Made by a program: the position numbers and the translations under genes. Shown here piece by piece: positions 36,253 to 47,800 of a stretch of 64,000 bases of DNA (position 1 is the stretch's first letter; the number at the start of each line of letters is the position of its first letter). The stretch is from Mycteria americana. Its lineage: Eukaryota; Chordata; Aves; Ciconiiformes; Ciconiidae. The DNA lies in the NCBI RefSeq assembly GCF_035582795.1, contig NC_134368.1, positions 37,749,501-37,813,500 on the forward strand, read 5' to 3'. The notes below the pieces were generated by a model. The model did no database searches. It was not told the DNA's origin and worked only from the letters and a program-made list of their open reading frames with translations.

Positions 36253-39200
36253 TCTGGACCACAAGAAAAAAGGGCTTACAGTTACTGCCACATTCTTTCA
36301 ACGAGCTACCCCCACAGGCAGTACTTTAACTCACCCAGACCTTATGGGCCCAAGGGCACATGACTCCTATTTAGAAGGGTAAAAAGTGTCTCTGTCAGAG
36401 CTGGAACTTGACAAGGCTCTCTGCTTCAAAAGCATTTCTGATCATCAGTAAACATTGCATTGCACATGGTGAAGGGGATGGTGCATGCCCCTCTCCTCAC
36501 CTGGCCACCTCCTTTGGGAGGCTGGAACTGCTGTGCAGACCAGCCCTTGGAAATGCCTACAGGGGATGTAAGTAGCCCTAAAAGCATTTTTTGAAACCTC
36601 TGCTGTTCCTCCTGCCTGTTTGGTAGCTACAAGTTTTAGTCTTAAAGAGCTGACGTAGAGGCTGCTTAAAGAAAAACCTAGGCTATAAAGATTGAATTAG
36701 CAGCAGCAGAAGACTGGAGAGAAAACCAAGAAACAATATAAGAAAAAACACAGGAAAGGTTAAAAGGAAATGTGAGGAAAGAGATGATTTTTGTTTGATT
36801 CCTAAAGCAGGCGATGCAGCATATGTGATGTTAATGATGAAAGAAGACTTGTTAAAAGAATCCAAATGCTTAGCGGGGCTAAACGGAAGCAGGAATAATA
36901 ACCAAATGGTAAGAAATAAAATTAGTACCTCCAGCTGTAGGAAGGCTGGGAAAATACAAGGGTCTGCAGGATTGCTGGAATAAGCAAAGAGGGAACGGCT
37001 GCGTGTATCAGTGAAGAAAGAAGTGAACAAAAGGACAGTTGTTTTGTGAAGGCCGATCTGCATGTGCTCTGCATCCACTTGGCGCTTGCCTTTGTTTTGT
37101 TTTCTAGGCTGACCTCCACCCCATGCCACACAAAAAGGATTCAATGAAAGCCTCCGTTCAAAGTCTCAATTAAAAGCCTGAAAGAACAAACGTATCTTGC
37201 GCTGCAGCCCAAAGCCTAAGCCCAAGCGCCAAGGACCCAGCAAAGGGAGCGTCCCCAGCGGCTCAGGCGTGAGCCAGACTGCCTGGCTCTGGCAGAGGGA
37301 ACCTGCATCCTCCAGTGGCTTTGAATGAGCCCTCCCCGTGTTTGGAACAGGCAGAATAGCTAAAAAGAAACATTTAGCTTGTTCTCCAAAGGGTTGCTCC
37401 TAAGCTTTTATGATGAAAGATCAAAGATAGGGGAAGGATGGGAGCTTACAGGACAGTAAAGAAAGTTGAGAGTAAATGAGTAGCGTGCATGCTAATAAGG
37501 CACACATGCAACATCGCTCCACTGAGGGAGCATGCTAATGGTTTGGGCAGTTTGAACCAAAACATGTGAAAGCAGTTAAGCATGTCATCACCAATACCGT
37601 CTTTAGAAGTGTTCTGCTGTTTTATGAGAACCTCTTCAAAACACACATGCACATGTAGTTTCACAGAAAGAAGGCATAATCCACAAGAACTCGAGAATGT
37701 GGGGCTGCCCAAAGCACATCCTGCATGCCATGTGTGGTCTGCAAAGCCTCCGCATGAGGCTTGTGATTTTTTTCTTTAAGTTGTGGTATTTTATTTTAGT
37801 TCTGGTACTACATTTAATTGAGGTATTGCAAGGTAGATTTGCTACGCAGCATCCAGTTTGATACACTCTCTGAACACAATTTGGGGAACATCTGTGTAAC
37901 AGGGATAAGATGGAAACTGACCTCAGGGCTTTGGCCTAAAAGATTAATTTACTGCCAGAATTATCTTGGTGTAATTATACCTATGTAAATCCCCATTTCT
38001 TCTGGAATAAGAGCAGGTTTTTTAACCTGATTTAGCTTACACAACTTCCAAAAGTTATATCAATGGGGGCAGTTGTACAAGCATAATCCTACTAAGTTCC
38101 TCTACATGACCTTTCACATCACACATTAAAAAGTGAAACTTAAAAATGGAATAATCAATAGTAAAAATAAAATACTAATTTTACTAGAGGCAAGAATGTG
38201 TCTTGTTGTTCAATCACCTGCTCCCTAATGTATTCAAAAAGTAAATGTTAAAACAAAGGAACTGTCCTTTTCTTTTATTCATTTTTTTCCTGGGTTCCAA
38301 TAGCTTCAGTCTTGAAGAGTAGATAACCATTGACATTTAGAGTTGCAAGTACTATTTCTCTAAAAACTTCCTGTTCTGGTCAAAGGCAGAGATATTAAAG
38401 GAGCCAAATCTGGTTCCTATTGCCATATGTTGTTTCTAATAGTCACAGCTTGAGTTTCAAAACTGACATAGATTTGCACTTCCCTTTATCTCCGTTGAGT
38501 GCTGCTGTACTCTCAGTACTTCTGAAAATCAGGAGTTACTGAGGACCCTAATTTTAGGCACTCATTTCTGGAACCTGGCATAAAAGCTCAGACTTGAACA
38601 TCAAAAGACTCCATGCACGTTAGCTATTTGGGAGTATCTGAAAGTCTCGGACACAATGCCTAAAGTTACGCATCTCCTTCATACTTCCATTTATAAATAA
38701 GAGCCTAAAAGTTTGCTTTAGGGCATAAAGGTTTGAATGTGATTTACATGTCTTTTGCCCTGCTCCTGACAAACTTTTTTCAAGGGAAGTTTTGATGTAA
38801 TTAGTGTTTCCAAGAAAAGTTTTGGGTTTGCAAAACAATATTCTTAAGATGAAGAAAAAGAAAAGAAGGATACAGAGTAAGCAGTTATTGGTTTCAGGGA
38901 AAATAATTCCAGTATTCAGAGTCATTTCCTCACGATATCTTTGGAGACTGAGGATGCAAAAGCCTTGTGTAACTTCCCAGTGACATTCTCCTCTTGATAA
39001 CATAACTTCTTTCAAGGGCAGGAGTAACCTCGCCAAACATAATCACCACAAATTTTCCCCTCATGCGCAGCCTCTGACTGTATCATTCATCACCTACGCA
39101 GACAGACATTATGCAAGCCTGTTTGCCAGATACTGCTGCTTAGGCAGTGCTTGCAGAACACCAGAATTACATAAACTCTCCCCCAGGTCTCCAGAGAGTG

Positions 39201-41438
39201 GGCCATCTCCTTCAACCATGGCTTCCACCAACACTGAAGTCACAGTGCTGGCTTTGTGATATCACAGCATTCTCCATAGCAACAGCCTGTGAGGTCACAA
39301 ATAAAGGATTATCACTTTGCTGCAGGATTAAGGGAACTAAGAAGCTGGTCTGTCAGGAAGATGGGTTTTACTTCAAATAATGGGAATTAGGAGAATGCTG
39401 AAAATAAATGGGTTGTAAATTGTCTTTGTCTGGCATGCACCCTTTTTTCAATAATACTGTAAAATAAGTTATTGCTTTCTTTTGACAGCTCCCAAGTAAC
39501 TGAGTGAACTGCAGGCTGCCTCTTGAGCTATTACATGGGAGATGAATCCTGAAACAACTTCCATATCTTTTGACTCCTCAGCAGTTTGATTTTGCAAGTG
39601 CAGACAGCAGTCAGACCACTCTCCTCCAATTGTCTGCTGGTTAGTTTCTTCATAGGTGTTCAAAGCTGACAGCAAGTTCCAGAAAGTGACCAAAAAAAAA
39701 ACCAAAAAACCAACCAAAGTCTGGAAACATCTTGCCTTAGCCCATCTTACTGTTTAGGCAAGGATTTGTGAAGATGATTCCAAACTGGGAGTCTATGTTC
39801 CTAAGAAAGATCAAAAAAAAAAAAAAAAAGCATTGTAAGTTATAGTGCTTTAAATAGTTGTTTAAAATGCAAGAAACAGTGATTATTTAGAATAACCTTC
39901 CCTGCAGAATATACTTGCAGTCATGGGAATCTTTACCACAAACATCACTGTTAGAATAAGACACTTGTACAAATAATTTCATTACACTCTTAGCTGTTCG
40001 TTTTTTTCACCAATATCTGGTTTAATCCCCAGTGAATACCCTGTTTAAAAGTTTTGTAAAATACAGAATTCCAGAACCTGTTTGAAACTATTCCAAAACC
40101 TTCACCTCCCCACTTCCCATCATGGAGCAAATCAAGAATAGCACGAATACAACCACCCGACAAATGCCACCTGAACCACTGAGGCTTCCATGCAACTATC
40201 CAGAGCACAAATTAAAAGTTAACTTGGTTTCAGCTTTTAAAGGGAGTTATAGTCCATCGGGGGAGGGGGGAATGAAAGGAAGGATGATACCAGGTGAGAA
40301 CAGACTTACTACGTTATTCACAGAAATCCTATGCCCCATGCATGCTTGCACATGAAAACACTTTTCCTATATTTCTGAAGTAATTGTCCAGTTTTCCAGA
40401 TGCCTAGCAACTCAGGCTGCCTGATGTCTGGAAACTAGCAACTGCATGCATATAGACTCATCTCACATGTGCAGCAGGTCCAACACATCAGGTGTGCTAT
40501 GCATGCATAATTTATCCGTCAGGGACTGTCCCAGATTTTAAGATTAAGATCTAAAAATCCTAAAATAGCGTGGTTTGTAATTTGCAACCTGACCTGTGAT
40601 GCAACCATAAAGCAGTCGTACAGTATGAGAGCATCTTGCAACTTCAGGAAAATTTTGAGTAAGGGCCTACTTGCAGGTTACTGGCGCTGGAAGGAGAGAC
40701 TTCCAGCATTATGAGCGTAGGCATCAATACCAATTTCTATTCCAGGACTGGAAGAAAACATTGGCCAAGTTTGCAGTAGCTGATCAAGACTTCACCTGGA
40801 GTCTCACCCACTGGTCTAGAAAATCTGTTTTGCAGTTGGACGACTGTTAAAAACGTTGAGAAGAAATAACATAGACAGACTGATGAGATGTTTCACAGTG
40901 TTTTAAACACGCTTTGAAATTTTGCAACCTATCTAAAAACGTATTTCTTTTTTTGCCCTCCAGCCCTAGCAATAAAGAATCTCAAAGGAAGTGCTTAGAT
41001 ATACCAGATTTACTGGCTTTGCCACTAACCTCTACAGTTTTCTAGGCCTGTAAATAACGGCCGAATTCAGCCGTGCTGTAAGACTCCGCCAGAGCCGGGT
41101 TTGACCCGGGCCGTCTCTTACACCTGCACCGAAGAGAAACACACGGCCTTTACTAGAACGGTAATTTTCTAGCGGCCCGCTACAGCACAACGCACGTTCA
41201 ACCGCCAACACAGCCCGTGCTAATCCCCAACACAAAGGCAAGGCACCATCCAGGCTTCCCAGCGGGGAATAGCAGCCCCGCCGGTACAACCGGCCCGCCC
41301 GGGCCCGCCACACCAACCGCCGCTCCTGCGCGAGCGAGGGGGGCGCGCAGCGCTGCCACCCACCGCCCCACACTGCCGCTGCTGACGGAGCTTTTATTGT
41401 GCAGCAAAGCGGGAAATCGACTCAAACGGGGAAGCAAC

Positions 41439-41462
41439 GCTGCTGCTGCTGCTGCTGCTGCT
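41439..41462. repeat. (GCT)8 trinucleotide repeat
   Basis: Eight perfect GCT units lie in the CpG island. On the minus strand they read AGC/GCA and on the plus strand CTG. Overlapping frames give poly-Ala or poly-Cys, which are artefacts of the repeat. CTG repeats in promoter or first-exon regions are prone to length change. Confidence 0.95.
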
Positions 41463-41513
41463 CCTCCCCCTCTCCCCCGGCCCGGCCCGGCCCGGCGGCC
41501 TCCCGGCAACACG

Positions 41514-41541
41514 GTACCTCACCAGCAGTACCTCACCAGCG
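41514..41541. repeat. 14-bp tandem duplication carrying twin splice donors
   Basis: GTACCTCACCAGCA (41,514-41,527) is followed directly by GTACCTCACCAGCG (41,528-41,541). On the minus strand each unit contains CTG|GTGAGG, a good vertebrate 5' splice-site sequence. The duplication therefore presents two equivalent donors 14 bases apart, with exon ends at 41,537 and 41,523. Confidence 0.85.
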
Positions 41542-41675
41542 GCACCTCCCGGCGGCGCTGAGGCGCGGCCGCCCCGCCCCGCCGCCGCCCCGGCATGCCC
41601 CGCGGGGGGGGGGGGGGGCCGGGCTGGGGGGGAGGCACGGCAGCCCGTCGCCGTGGCAACGCGTGGCGGCAACAT
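41537..41675 (-). CDS. Candidate alternative first coding exon of STOX2 (hypothesis)
   Basis: Read leftward, an ATG at 41,675 (A at -3) opens a 46-codon Pro/Ala/Gly/Arg-rich frame, MLPPRVATATGCR..., with no stop before a GCTG|GTGAGG donor at 41,537/41,536. That donor is phase 1 with G as the split base, which is exactly what the exon 2 acceptor (GT completing Gly) needs. The junction would read ...[14 protein letters not shown], giving a 917-residue isoform in place of the 926-residue canonical form. Cautions: a one-in-three phase match can occur by chance, GC-rich DNA is open by composition, the frame crosses a 15-G homopolymer, and upstream ATGs exist at 41,707 and 41,763. I do not know an annotated isoform with this N-terminus. 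Confidence 0.3.
41604..41618. repeat. 15-base G homopolymer
   Basis: An uninterrupted run of 15 G lies in the CpG island core. Such runs are often mis-sized in assemblies and can form G-quadruplex structures with the neighbouring G-tracts to 41,632. Any frame crossing it depends on its true length. Confidence 0.9.
41647..41660. promoter_or_regulatory. RFX X-box motif
   Basis: GTCGCCGTGGCAAC matches the 14-bp X-box consensus GTNRCC-N2-RGYAAC at every constrained position. RFX-family winged-helix factors bind this element and often drive ciliary genes. It lies in the CpG island core, the setting in which functional X-boxes are found. Its position just inside the candidate exon means the transcription start relative to it is uncertain. 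Confidence 0.6.
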
Positions 41676-41717
41676 GCTGGGCCCGTCCCCAACATCTCCC
41701 TTCCCAAATCTTAAAGG

Positions 41718-41729
41718 AAAGATGGCAGC
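41718..41729 (+). promoter_or_regulatory. YY1-like motif, plus orientation
   Basis: AAAGATGGCAGC is close to the YY1 consensus AAGATGGCGGC (one G-to-A difference). It lies just right of the CpG island. YY1 sites tend to sit shortly downstream of transcription starts in this orientation, which would suit a rightward start in the island. Confidence 0.4.
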
Positions 41730-41876
41730 GTTTCAGGGCCCCCAAAACAAGGAAGAAAAGCAATATTCACCTAGTTCGAAGATGCGACGTTACCCCCACC
41801 TTTGCACTACACATTTTTGCATTTTCAACCAAAACCAGGGGCAGCGTTTTCCTTCAGCGAAGGCCACCCTGTGCCC

Positions 41877-41888
41877 CCGCCATTTTGG
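41877..41888 (-). promoter_or_regulatory. YY1-like motif, minus orientation
   Basis: CCGCCATTTTGG reads CCAAAATGGCGG on the minus strand, a strong YY1-type core (AATGGCGG). In this orientation it would suit a leftward transcript beginning a little to its right, i.e. in the STOX2 direction and upstream of the ATG at 41,675. Confidence 0.45.
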
Positions 41889-44800
41889 ATGGAGGAGCAG
41901 CTCCCACAGGACATGCACCTCTGTGTGCTTGCTGCTGCCTCAGGAACCGCCCGGGTCCTCAGAAACAAAAATAAAACCGTTTTTTGTTGATTGGTTTCTT
42001 TGGACTTGGGGTTGTGGTGTTCCTTTGTGCTTTCATTGGGGAGGCTGGGGATTTTACATGGTGGTAAAGCAGATTTCCATCCAATTCCTGTATCAGCGCT
42101 CCATCCTCACGAGAAACCTTCCCACCTGGAACGAGGGTGCGGCGGGGCCTTGGTACGCCAAAAGGCACGTCGGTAAAGGCACGAACACCCTTGTGCCTCC
42201 CCAAGGGCGGCAGCGTGACGGGACGTGTGCTGCTGACGCCAGAAGTGAATCTGAGCAGTCGCAGCAACCACATCCACCCACTTCTTCAAAAGGCTAAACA
42301 CCTCAAGTATTTTATGTGACTTTTTAAGTCAGCATGGCTGCATAATTGATCCAAGGTTGTTGTTGTTTTGTTTTTAAAGTTTAAAGAAGGTAAAACAAAG
42401 GACCACGGCAAAATACTCCCCTCTGGCTGCTACTGAGGTAGAATCTACACTTGTACAGAAACTTAGGCCGATCTTCCACCCTTTTAAAAAGAAGTTATCA
42501 TCTAAAAAGACAACCATAAAGGAAATGTTTTTGCACAAAAAGGGTCTTTTGACCAGCTACCTCTATCTTGAATAGACACAGGAGTTTCTACGACCCAAAC
42601 ATGCTTTGTAAAAACAGTGACCAGCACACATGCTGAAAACCAAAGCTGCAGAGCAAATTGGAAAGCTAGAACAAACCACATTCTCCATCTCTTGGTTCTG
42701 CTTATAAAATGATGTCTGAAGATATAGTCTTAAAAAAAAAGGCATCAAAAGCAAGCAGGAGAATTAGTTCATAAAGGCAAATCATGGGGCAACAAAGGTG
42801 CCTTGCTGTGGATTCTGAGGATGAATTTGAACTTCGCTCTGAACTTGGGCCAAAGGCTTTCTTCACAAGTGTAAATGGGCATCTTGGTTTTTAGGGCTGG
42901 TGTGTCTCATGGTCCACAGGCATCAGCGACATGTACAGCCTAACCACACCAAGCTGATGGATGTTTAGGAGAAAGCTAAAGCAGTATTTGTGTCACAGTA
43001 ATTTTGTCTTTGGGATGCAGCTGATGCAAGCCCTGGTAAGACATGGGAGGTCTGCAGCATGCTGTGGTCAAGAATCAGCACCATGACCTCATCCTCCTCT
43101 GGCGCTCAGGCCTGAGGGAAACTGAGAAAGGACTAGCAGCCAATTAACCACTGATTCAGCCTGAATTTCAATGTTCTTCCCTTTATGAGCTCACTCACCA
43201 TTTGAATTACTTAAGGAAGCTGCACAAATGCTCTTATTCCAGACTTTGACATGCAAGCCATTACTGGAGCTGGCTAACTTTAAAGAAGTGGAAACTTTCT
43301 GCTTGAGCAATGGAAAAAAAGATCAAGAAGGTAACATGGCAGAGTAATACCAATTTTGAAAGACAACTGCCACCACTCTAAGCAAGACTGAGAACTGCTG
43401 CATGGCAGGACAAGTGCTAGGTTCTCCCCCACCCTGCAACTACACACTAGAAATGCACACACGATCCACAAGACCACTAGCACAGCCCTTTTGATACTAA
43501 ACAAATAGCTGAAAGAGTGAAAAAAACCCCAAACCTCTGTAAATCCCTCTTCCCCATGCCAGGCAGTATAAAAAAGCAACAGCATGGGATTCCTATGATC
43601 ATGCAACCTCTGGCATACAGGAAATGCCAGGCCAAGGCTCAGCATAGAAGCTACAAGCCAAGACAGCGCAAAGGTTTTAAAAAGGCATACCACCATATTG
43701 TGTCCAAAGCATTTTCTTGCCTATATATAGATTTCCCATAGTATTACTTTGGCTTCTCTGTTTGCCATCAGTCTTTGAGACCTTTAAATGCTGACAATCA
43801 TCTCTCCTTCACTAATGCCACTGAAACCCATCACTTCCTCTACAAGTCAGGTATGAGGAAATGGTTCTTTAGTGGGTGACATCAGCAGCGTCTGGCATTT
43901 TACAAGATCTGGAAGAAGACCGGCCCTGCCTCAAGGAGTTCACAGCCTAGTTCAGACAGAGCCAACATGTTTCAGATACAATCTATGAGGCCATGGAAGC
44001 ATGAGATCACTTCCTTCTTGTGATCTTCAGCTTTACATACTTATCAATTACTTCTTTTTAAAAGGTTCCTTTGCGGGGAAAAAAAAAAAAAGGCTCATAA
44101 TGATTTTATCAGTTTTGGTATTTGGCTTTGGGACCAACCATGAACCTTCAGTTATTAAACATTCATGATTCCCTTTTTCCTCAAGTACAGGAGGAGGAAC
44201 CTGGCAAACAACCAGGGAGGACAAGATGACTGACAATAGCTTACAGCTAAACTAGCAACTGCTCAACCAAATTGCATAATCCATAGATGTGCCACAACTA
44301 TTAGCTTAAGGATGATAAGCCTACAATCAAAAGCCATAATTTCTATTGGCATCTCTTGTTTGTATTTAAAGAAAAGAAGGAAAAATCTGGTGCTCTCGTA
44401 TTTCTGCAGTATCTGAAAGCAAAGGATTCCTTAGCTTTTTCCACATAGTTTCTGTTAACTAGAAGCCTGGAATGATCTAACTACTACCTCCACGTACAGG
44501 ATTTGCCCAGATACTAAAATTCTGCATTTTTGTAGGAAGCTTACAGGATGTTTTTGCTCTTTTCTCCTTCAATGCTAAAAAGGAAAGATTATGGCAAAGA
44601 TTAAACTAGGCTAAGCACCCAATTTGTTCCAACTTCCCACCTCTCTAAGATGCAGGTTCAAAAATGTCAACCTGAACTGAACTAACAGATTATCATCAAG
44701 CAAATTAGTTACAGCAAGAACCAAATTTGAGGCCCTGCACTGACCAGTAATAACTCCAGGAGGAGATCCTCAAACAGCACACTTGGATTCTTCCAGCCAC

Positions 44801-47800
44801 CAGGAAAAGCTCCAGGACAGGTCCAACACACCTAACTCCTGCAGGCTAATCGTCAGGATTCCCGAAGTGGCACCAGGAAAACAGCTTTCATCCAAAAGCA
44901 AGGGCTGGCCAAGATGACATAAAGCTACCCGACACATTTGTGGTGCATTCAGTGGTGTGACTGTAACTGATGGAAATGTGCCTGGGCCAGCTTTATGCTA
45001 CCCATGTGGGGCAACTCCCTGACCATTCAAATAGTTTTTTGCAGTCCGTGTTGAACACTGTGGTGCAGCAGTTACACTGCTTATGTTAACAGAGCTGACT
45101 AGGTTAGAGTTAGCTCTGGCCTGCCCATACAAAATGAAGTTATGCTTACAGCCCCTAGTACTCAGCATATCCTAGACATATGTTTAGCCCTTTTAAATTT
45201 TTTTAAATTTTGAAATCTAAGCATCTGGAAAACCTTACTGAATAGTTTATGCAAAATGGTCTCTCCCATGCCAGAAATCTGCCATTTACAATGGAGAGAT
45301 AGGGTTAAACAGGCAATGAAATAAACATACATACCCAAATTGCTTTGAAACACTCACGTCAGATGCATATATTAGAAATTATATACTCTCGTCTGTGCTT
45401 AAAATCTTACTCGGAAATCAGGTGCTTTTAACAGGCAAAACATCTAAGCTGGCAGTGGAACCAGAACCAAACTCCCTTCAACAGCTCCAGAGAAACCAAA
45501 GCTGAGCTGCATGCTCAAAATCAGCTCACGGCACTCAGCTCCTGTTCAGCCGCACTGCCAACAGGTACGTTTGGGTAAGCCTCAGAAAGATCAAACCATC
45601 CCAGCCTGACCTTCAGCGGAAAACAAAGCCATTGCTAACAACTATTTTCAGCTGGATCCTCTGGACTAATACTGAAAATGCTGTTGACTGGATGTCATCA
45701 CTGCTACTTCAGATGGCATGAGAAATCCCTCACCACGCTGGTGATACTTTGTGGTACTTCCCCTTTGTTCATAGGAAACTGGAAGCCCTCGCACAGACAA
45801 GTCATCGTTTGCCAAAGCATTCAGAGATGCCTAACTGCACAACAGAGCTAACCAATCTAAAGGCTAACCACGGCTCTCCTCACCCATCCCAGGACAGCCA
45901 GCATTCATGGTTGATCCCCTGCAATGAGTTAGTTTAGGGAGCTAACCCAGCAAAAGGCTAGTCCTGCCAATATTTTATGCCAAACCCTGACTGGGTGCCC
46001 TGTTCAGACAGAGGAGGCCCCGTCTCAGAGCAAAGTAGGAGGCAGTAGCCCACAGGCAATGCAGGTATGGAGAAGCAGGACCTCCTGCTCTGGGGGCCAC
46101 TAGTTCTATGTAAGAACTGTTCAGTTATCATGAAACTCCATTGTAATATAGCCATTCACCACAAAAATGACTGACACAGTCACCACCCTGACAGCAAGTC
46201 CATGTTTAAAGGGCTCTAAAAAGGCTTACTAAATTCAATCTGTTTTAATGGCATCTGGGTTCAGGTCTACCAGCACTGGTTTTATCAACAAAGGGCAAGT
46301 TTTGCAAAAGCAAGCATAGTTTGTCATATCTGATAGACCACCGAGACTTGAACAAAGTAAGGACACATAGCTGGAATAAACAAGGATATAAGTAGCAAGC
46401 ACACATTCCGAGAATGTGTTTAAAAATAGCACTATTCTGACAGAGACAGCATGTACCCATTTTAATCAGTAGTACCAAGGATCTGTGAAAAACCATCACC
46501 AGCAATAACTAAGTTTCCCAAGGAATATGGTCAGATACTAACGATTCTAGTGTTAATGTCTACAATCATACATTTCTCCACCCACTGCTGGACTATCTCC
46601 CCAAAACACAGACAACACACAGTCAGAAAGAATGGCTTCACATGAATGACTTCACGTGTCCTACCCTGTAGAATACAATTCCACTGATATTAAAACGTAT
46701 CAGAAAACCATACTGATATTGTGAAATATTAATTTTGGAGAGAGGGAGAAATATTTTGACAAATGTCAGAACTTCCTGTTACTGTATTCCTACACGAAGT
46801 GTTTCTTTCTCTCCCTTCAAATTAGTTCGTTCTGAAAGGCTGCATTAGGTAGAGCAATATTTAAAACATTTAAACAGTCAAATTTGAAACAAAACAGTCT
46901 GATCCTGCTGGAATTAAGTATTTCATCTGATCTAAAAATACTGGGTTTGGGATTTTCTTCCACGTGAAATTTGACTACTTTGGAGCTCTGTTTCAAATCA
47001 CAAAACAATTTCCTTAGAATCTAAAAACCTCCACAAAATAGAGCTTCTGTCTACTAGTCAACCATATGTAAGCTTCAAGTTTTACAACATGAGTTTCAAC
47101 ATATGTCCTTATAAGAATATCCAGTATCATGTATTTCCTCATGCGAAACTTGAGAATCTTAACACATTAGTTTTAAATGAAAACTTTCACACAGTCTGAG
47201 CAGGATTTGAACTTGAAGCGTTTTTGACTTGTTCTGCATCTCAATCCCTGATTTGTTAATGTATCTTGCAAATGGAATACTTGATTGATTTGCATGTGTT
47301 TATAAATATGTATGTACTATTCAGAGTAGGAAAGCAGCAACACCATTACCTCAGCCTCAACACCTGCACCATGTTGACTGAAGCAGAGAAGACTGTCTAT
47401 TGTTTCTCTTTCTTATTAACGTCTAACTTCCCAGCCTTACAAACTCTCTACTTCTCTGCCAGTAACAGAAATCATGCTGACTCTATTTGACTTGTAATTT
47501 CCACTGTGACTGGAGAGGCAGGTCTTAAAGAAAAAACAGTGAAAATATCTAACAAATATTCTTATAATTCTTATAATGACATTTGCCCCAAGTGCCCGTT
47601 TGTGTGGAAAATGTTTAAATTGTTCCATTTAAAAAAGTCTGCAGTCCTAAGGGAGCTTTTAGAGTTATATACAAAACATTTTCATGCAGATTGAGGGCAT
47701 TAAGCACTTCATGCATGTAACAACAAAAAAAAAAGGGAAAAAAAAAGGAAAAAAGAGCTTGAAGAAATGCTTCAAAAAGAAACTAAGTCTGAGACAGAGA

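Larger units (their letters stand above)
22471..41058 (-). other. STOX2: Long STOX2 intron upstream of exon 2, left part
   Basis: About 18.6 kb of AT-rich sequence lies between exon 2 and the CpG island, interpreted as first-intron sequence. I found no convincing coding exon on either strand. The longest frames (209 codons on minus at 31,579-32,208; 153 codons on minus at 36,683-37,144) resemble no known family. Small local duplications occur at 27,582-27,614 and 36,215-36,252. A C-rich run is at about 27,764-27,773 and poly-A at about 39,812-39,829. Any regulatory elements cannot be recognised without comparison to other genomes. Confidence 0.7.
41059..41690. promoter_or_regulatory. CpG island, probable promoter inside STOX2 intron 1
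   Basis: CpG dinucleotides are dense here and rare in the surrounding 18 kb on each side. The core (about 41,260-41,660) is very GC-rich and contains clustered Sp1-type GC boxes (GCCGCCCCGCCCC at 41,568-41,580), an RFX X-box and a 15-G run. A weaker CpG shoulder continues at about 42,090-42,260. In vertebrate genomes an isolated island like this normally marks a promoter. Because it lies about 19 kb upstream of STOX2 exon 2 on the transcribed side, an alternative STOX2 promoter is likeliest. A divergent or antisense non-coding transcript on the plus strand is also possible. Confidence 0.8.

Noticed and set aside
36683-37144. Minus-strand 153-codon hydrophobic frame
   Set aside because: The Leu/Phe-rich C-terminus comes from a purine-rich plus strand and nothing matches a known family. 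Chance frame in an intron.
41198-41512. Minus-strand poly-Ala frame in the CpG island
   Set aside because: It is open because of GC content and the GCT repeat, and has no similarity to known proteins. It also lies past the candidate donors.
41653-42297. Plus-strand 214-codon frame starting MATRGG in the island
   Set aside because: It starts in a CpG island but has no recognisable domain, and its composition follows the local GC drop. It could be part of an antisense non-coding transcript but is not supportable as a protein.
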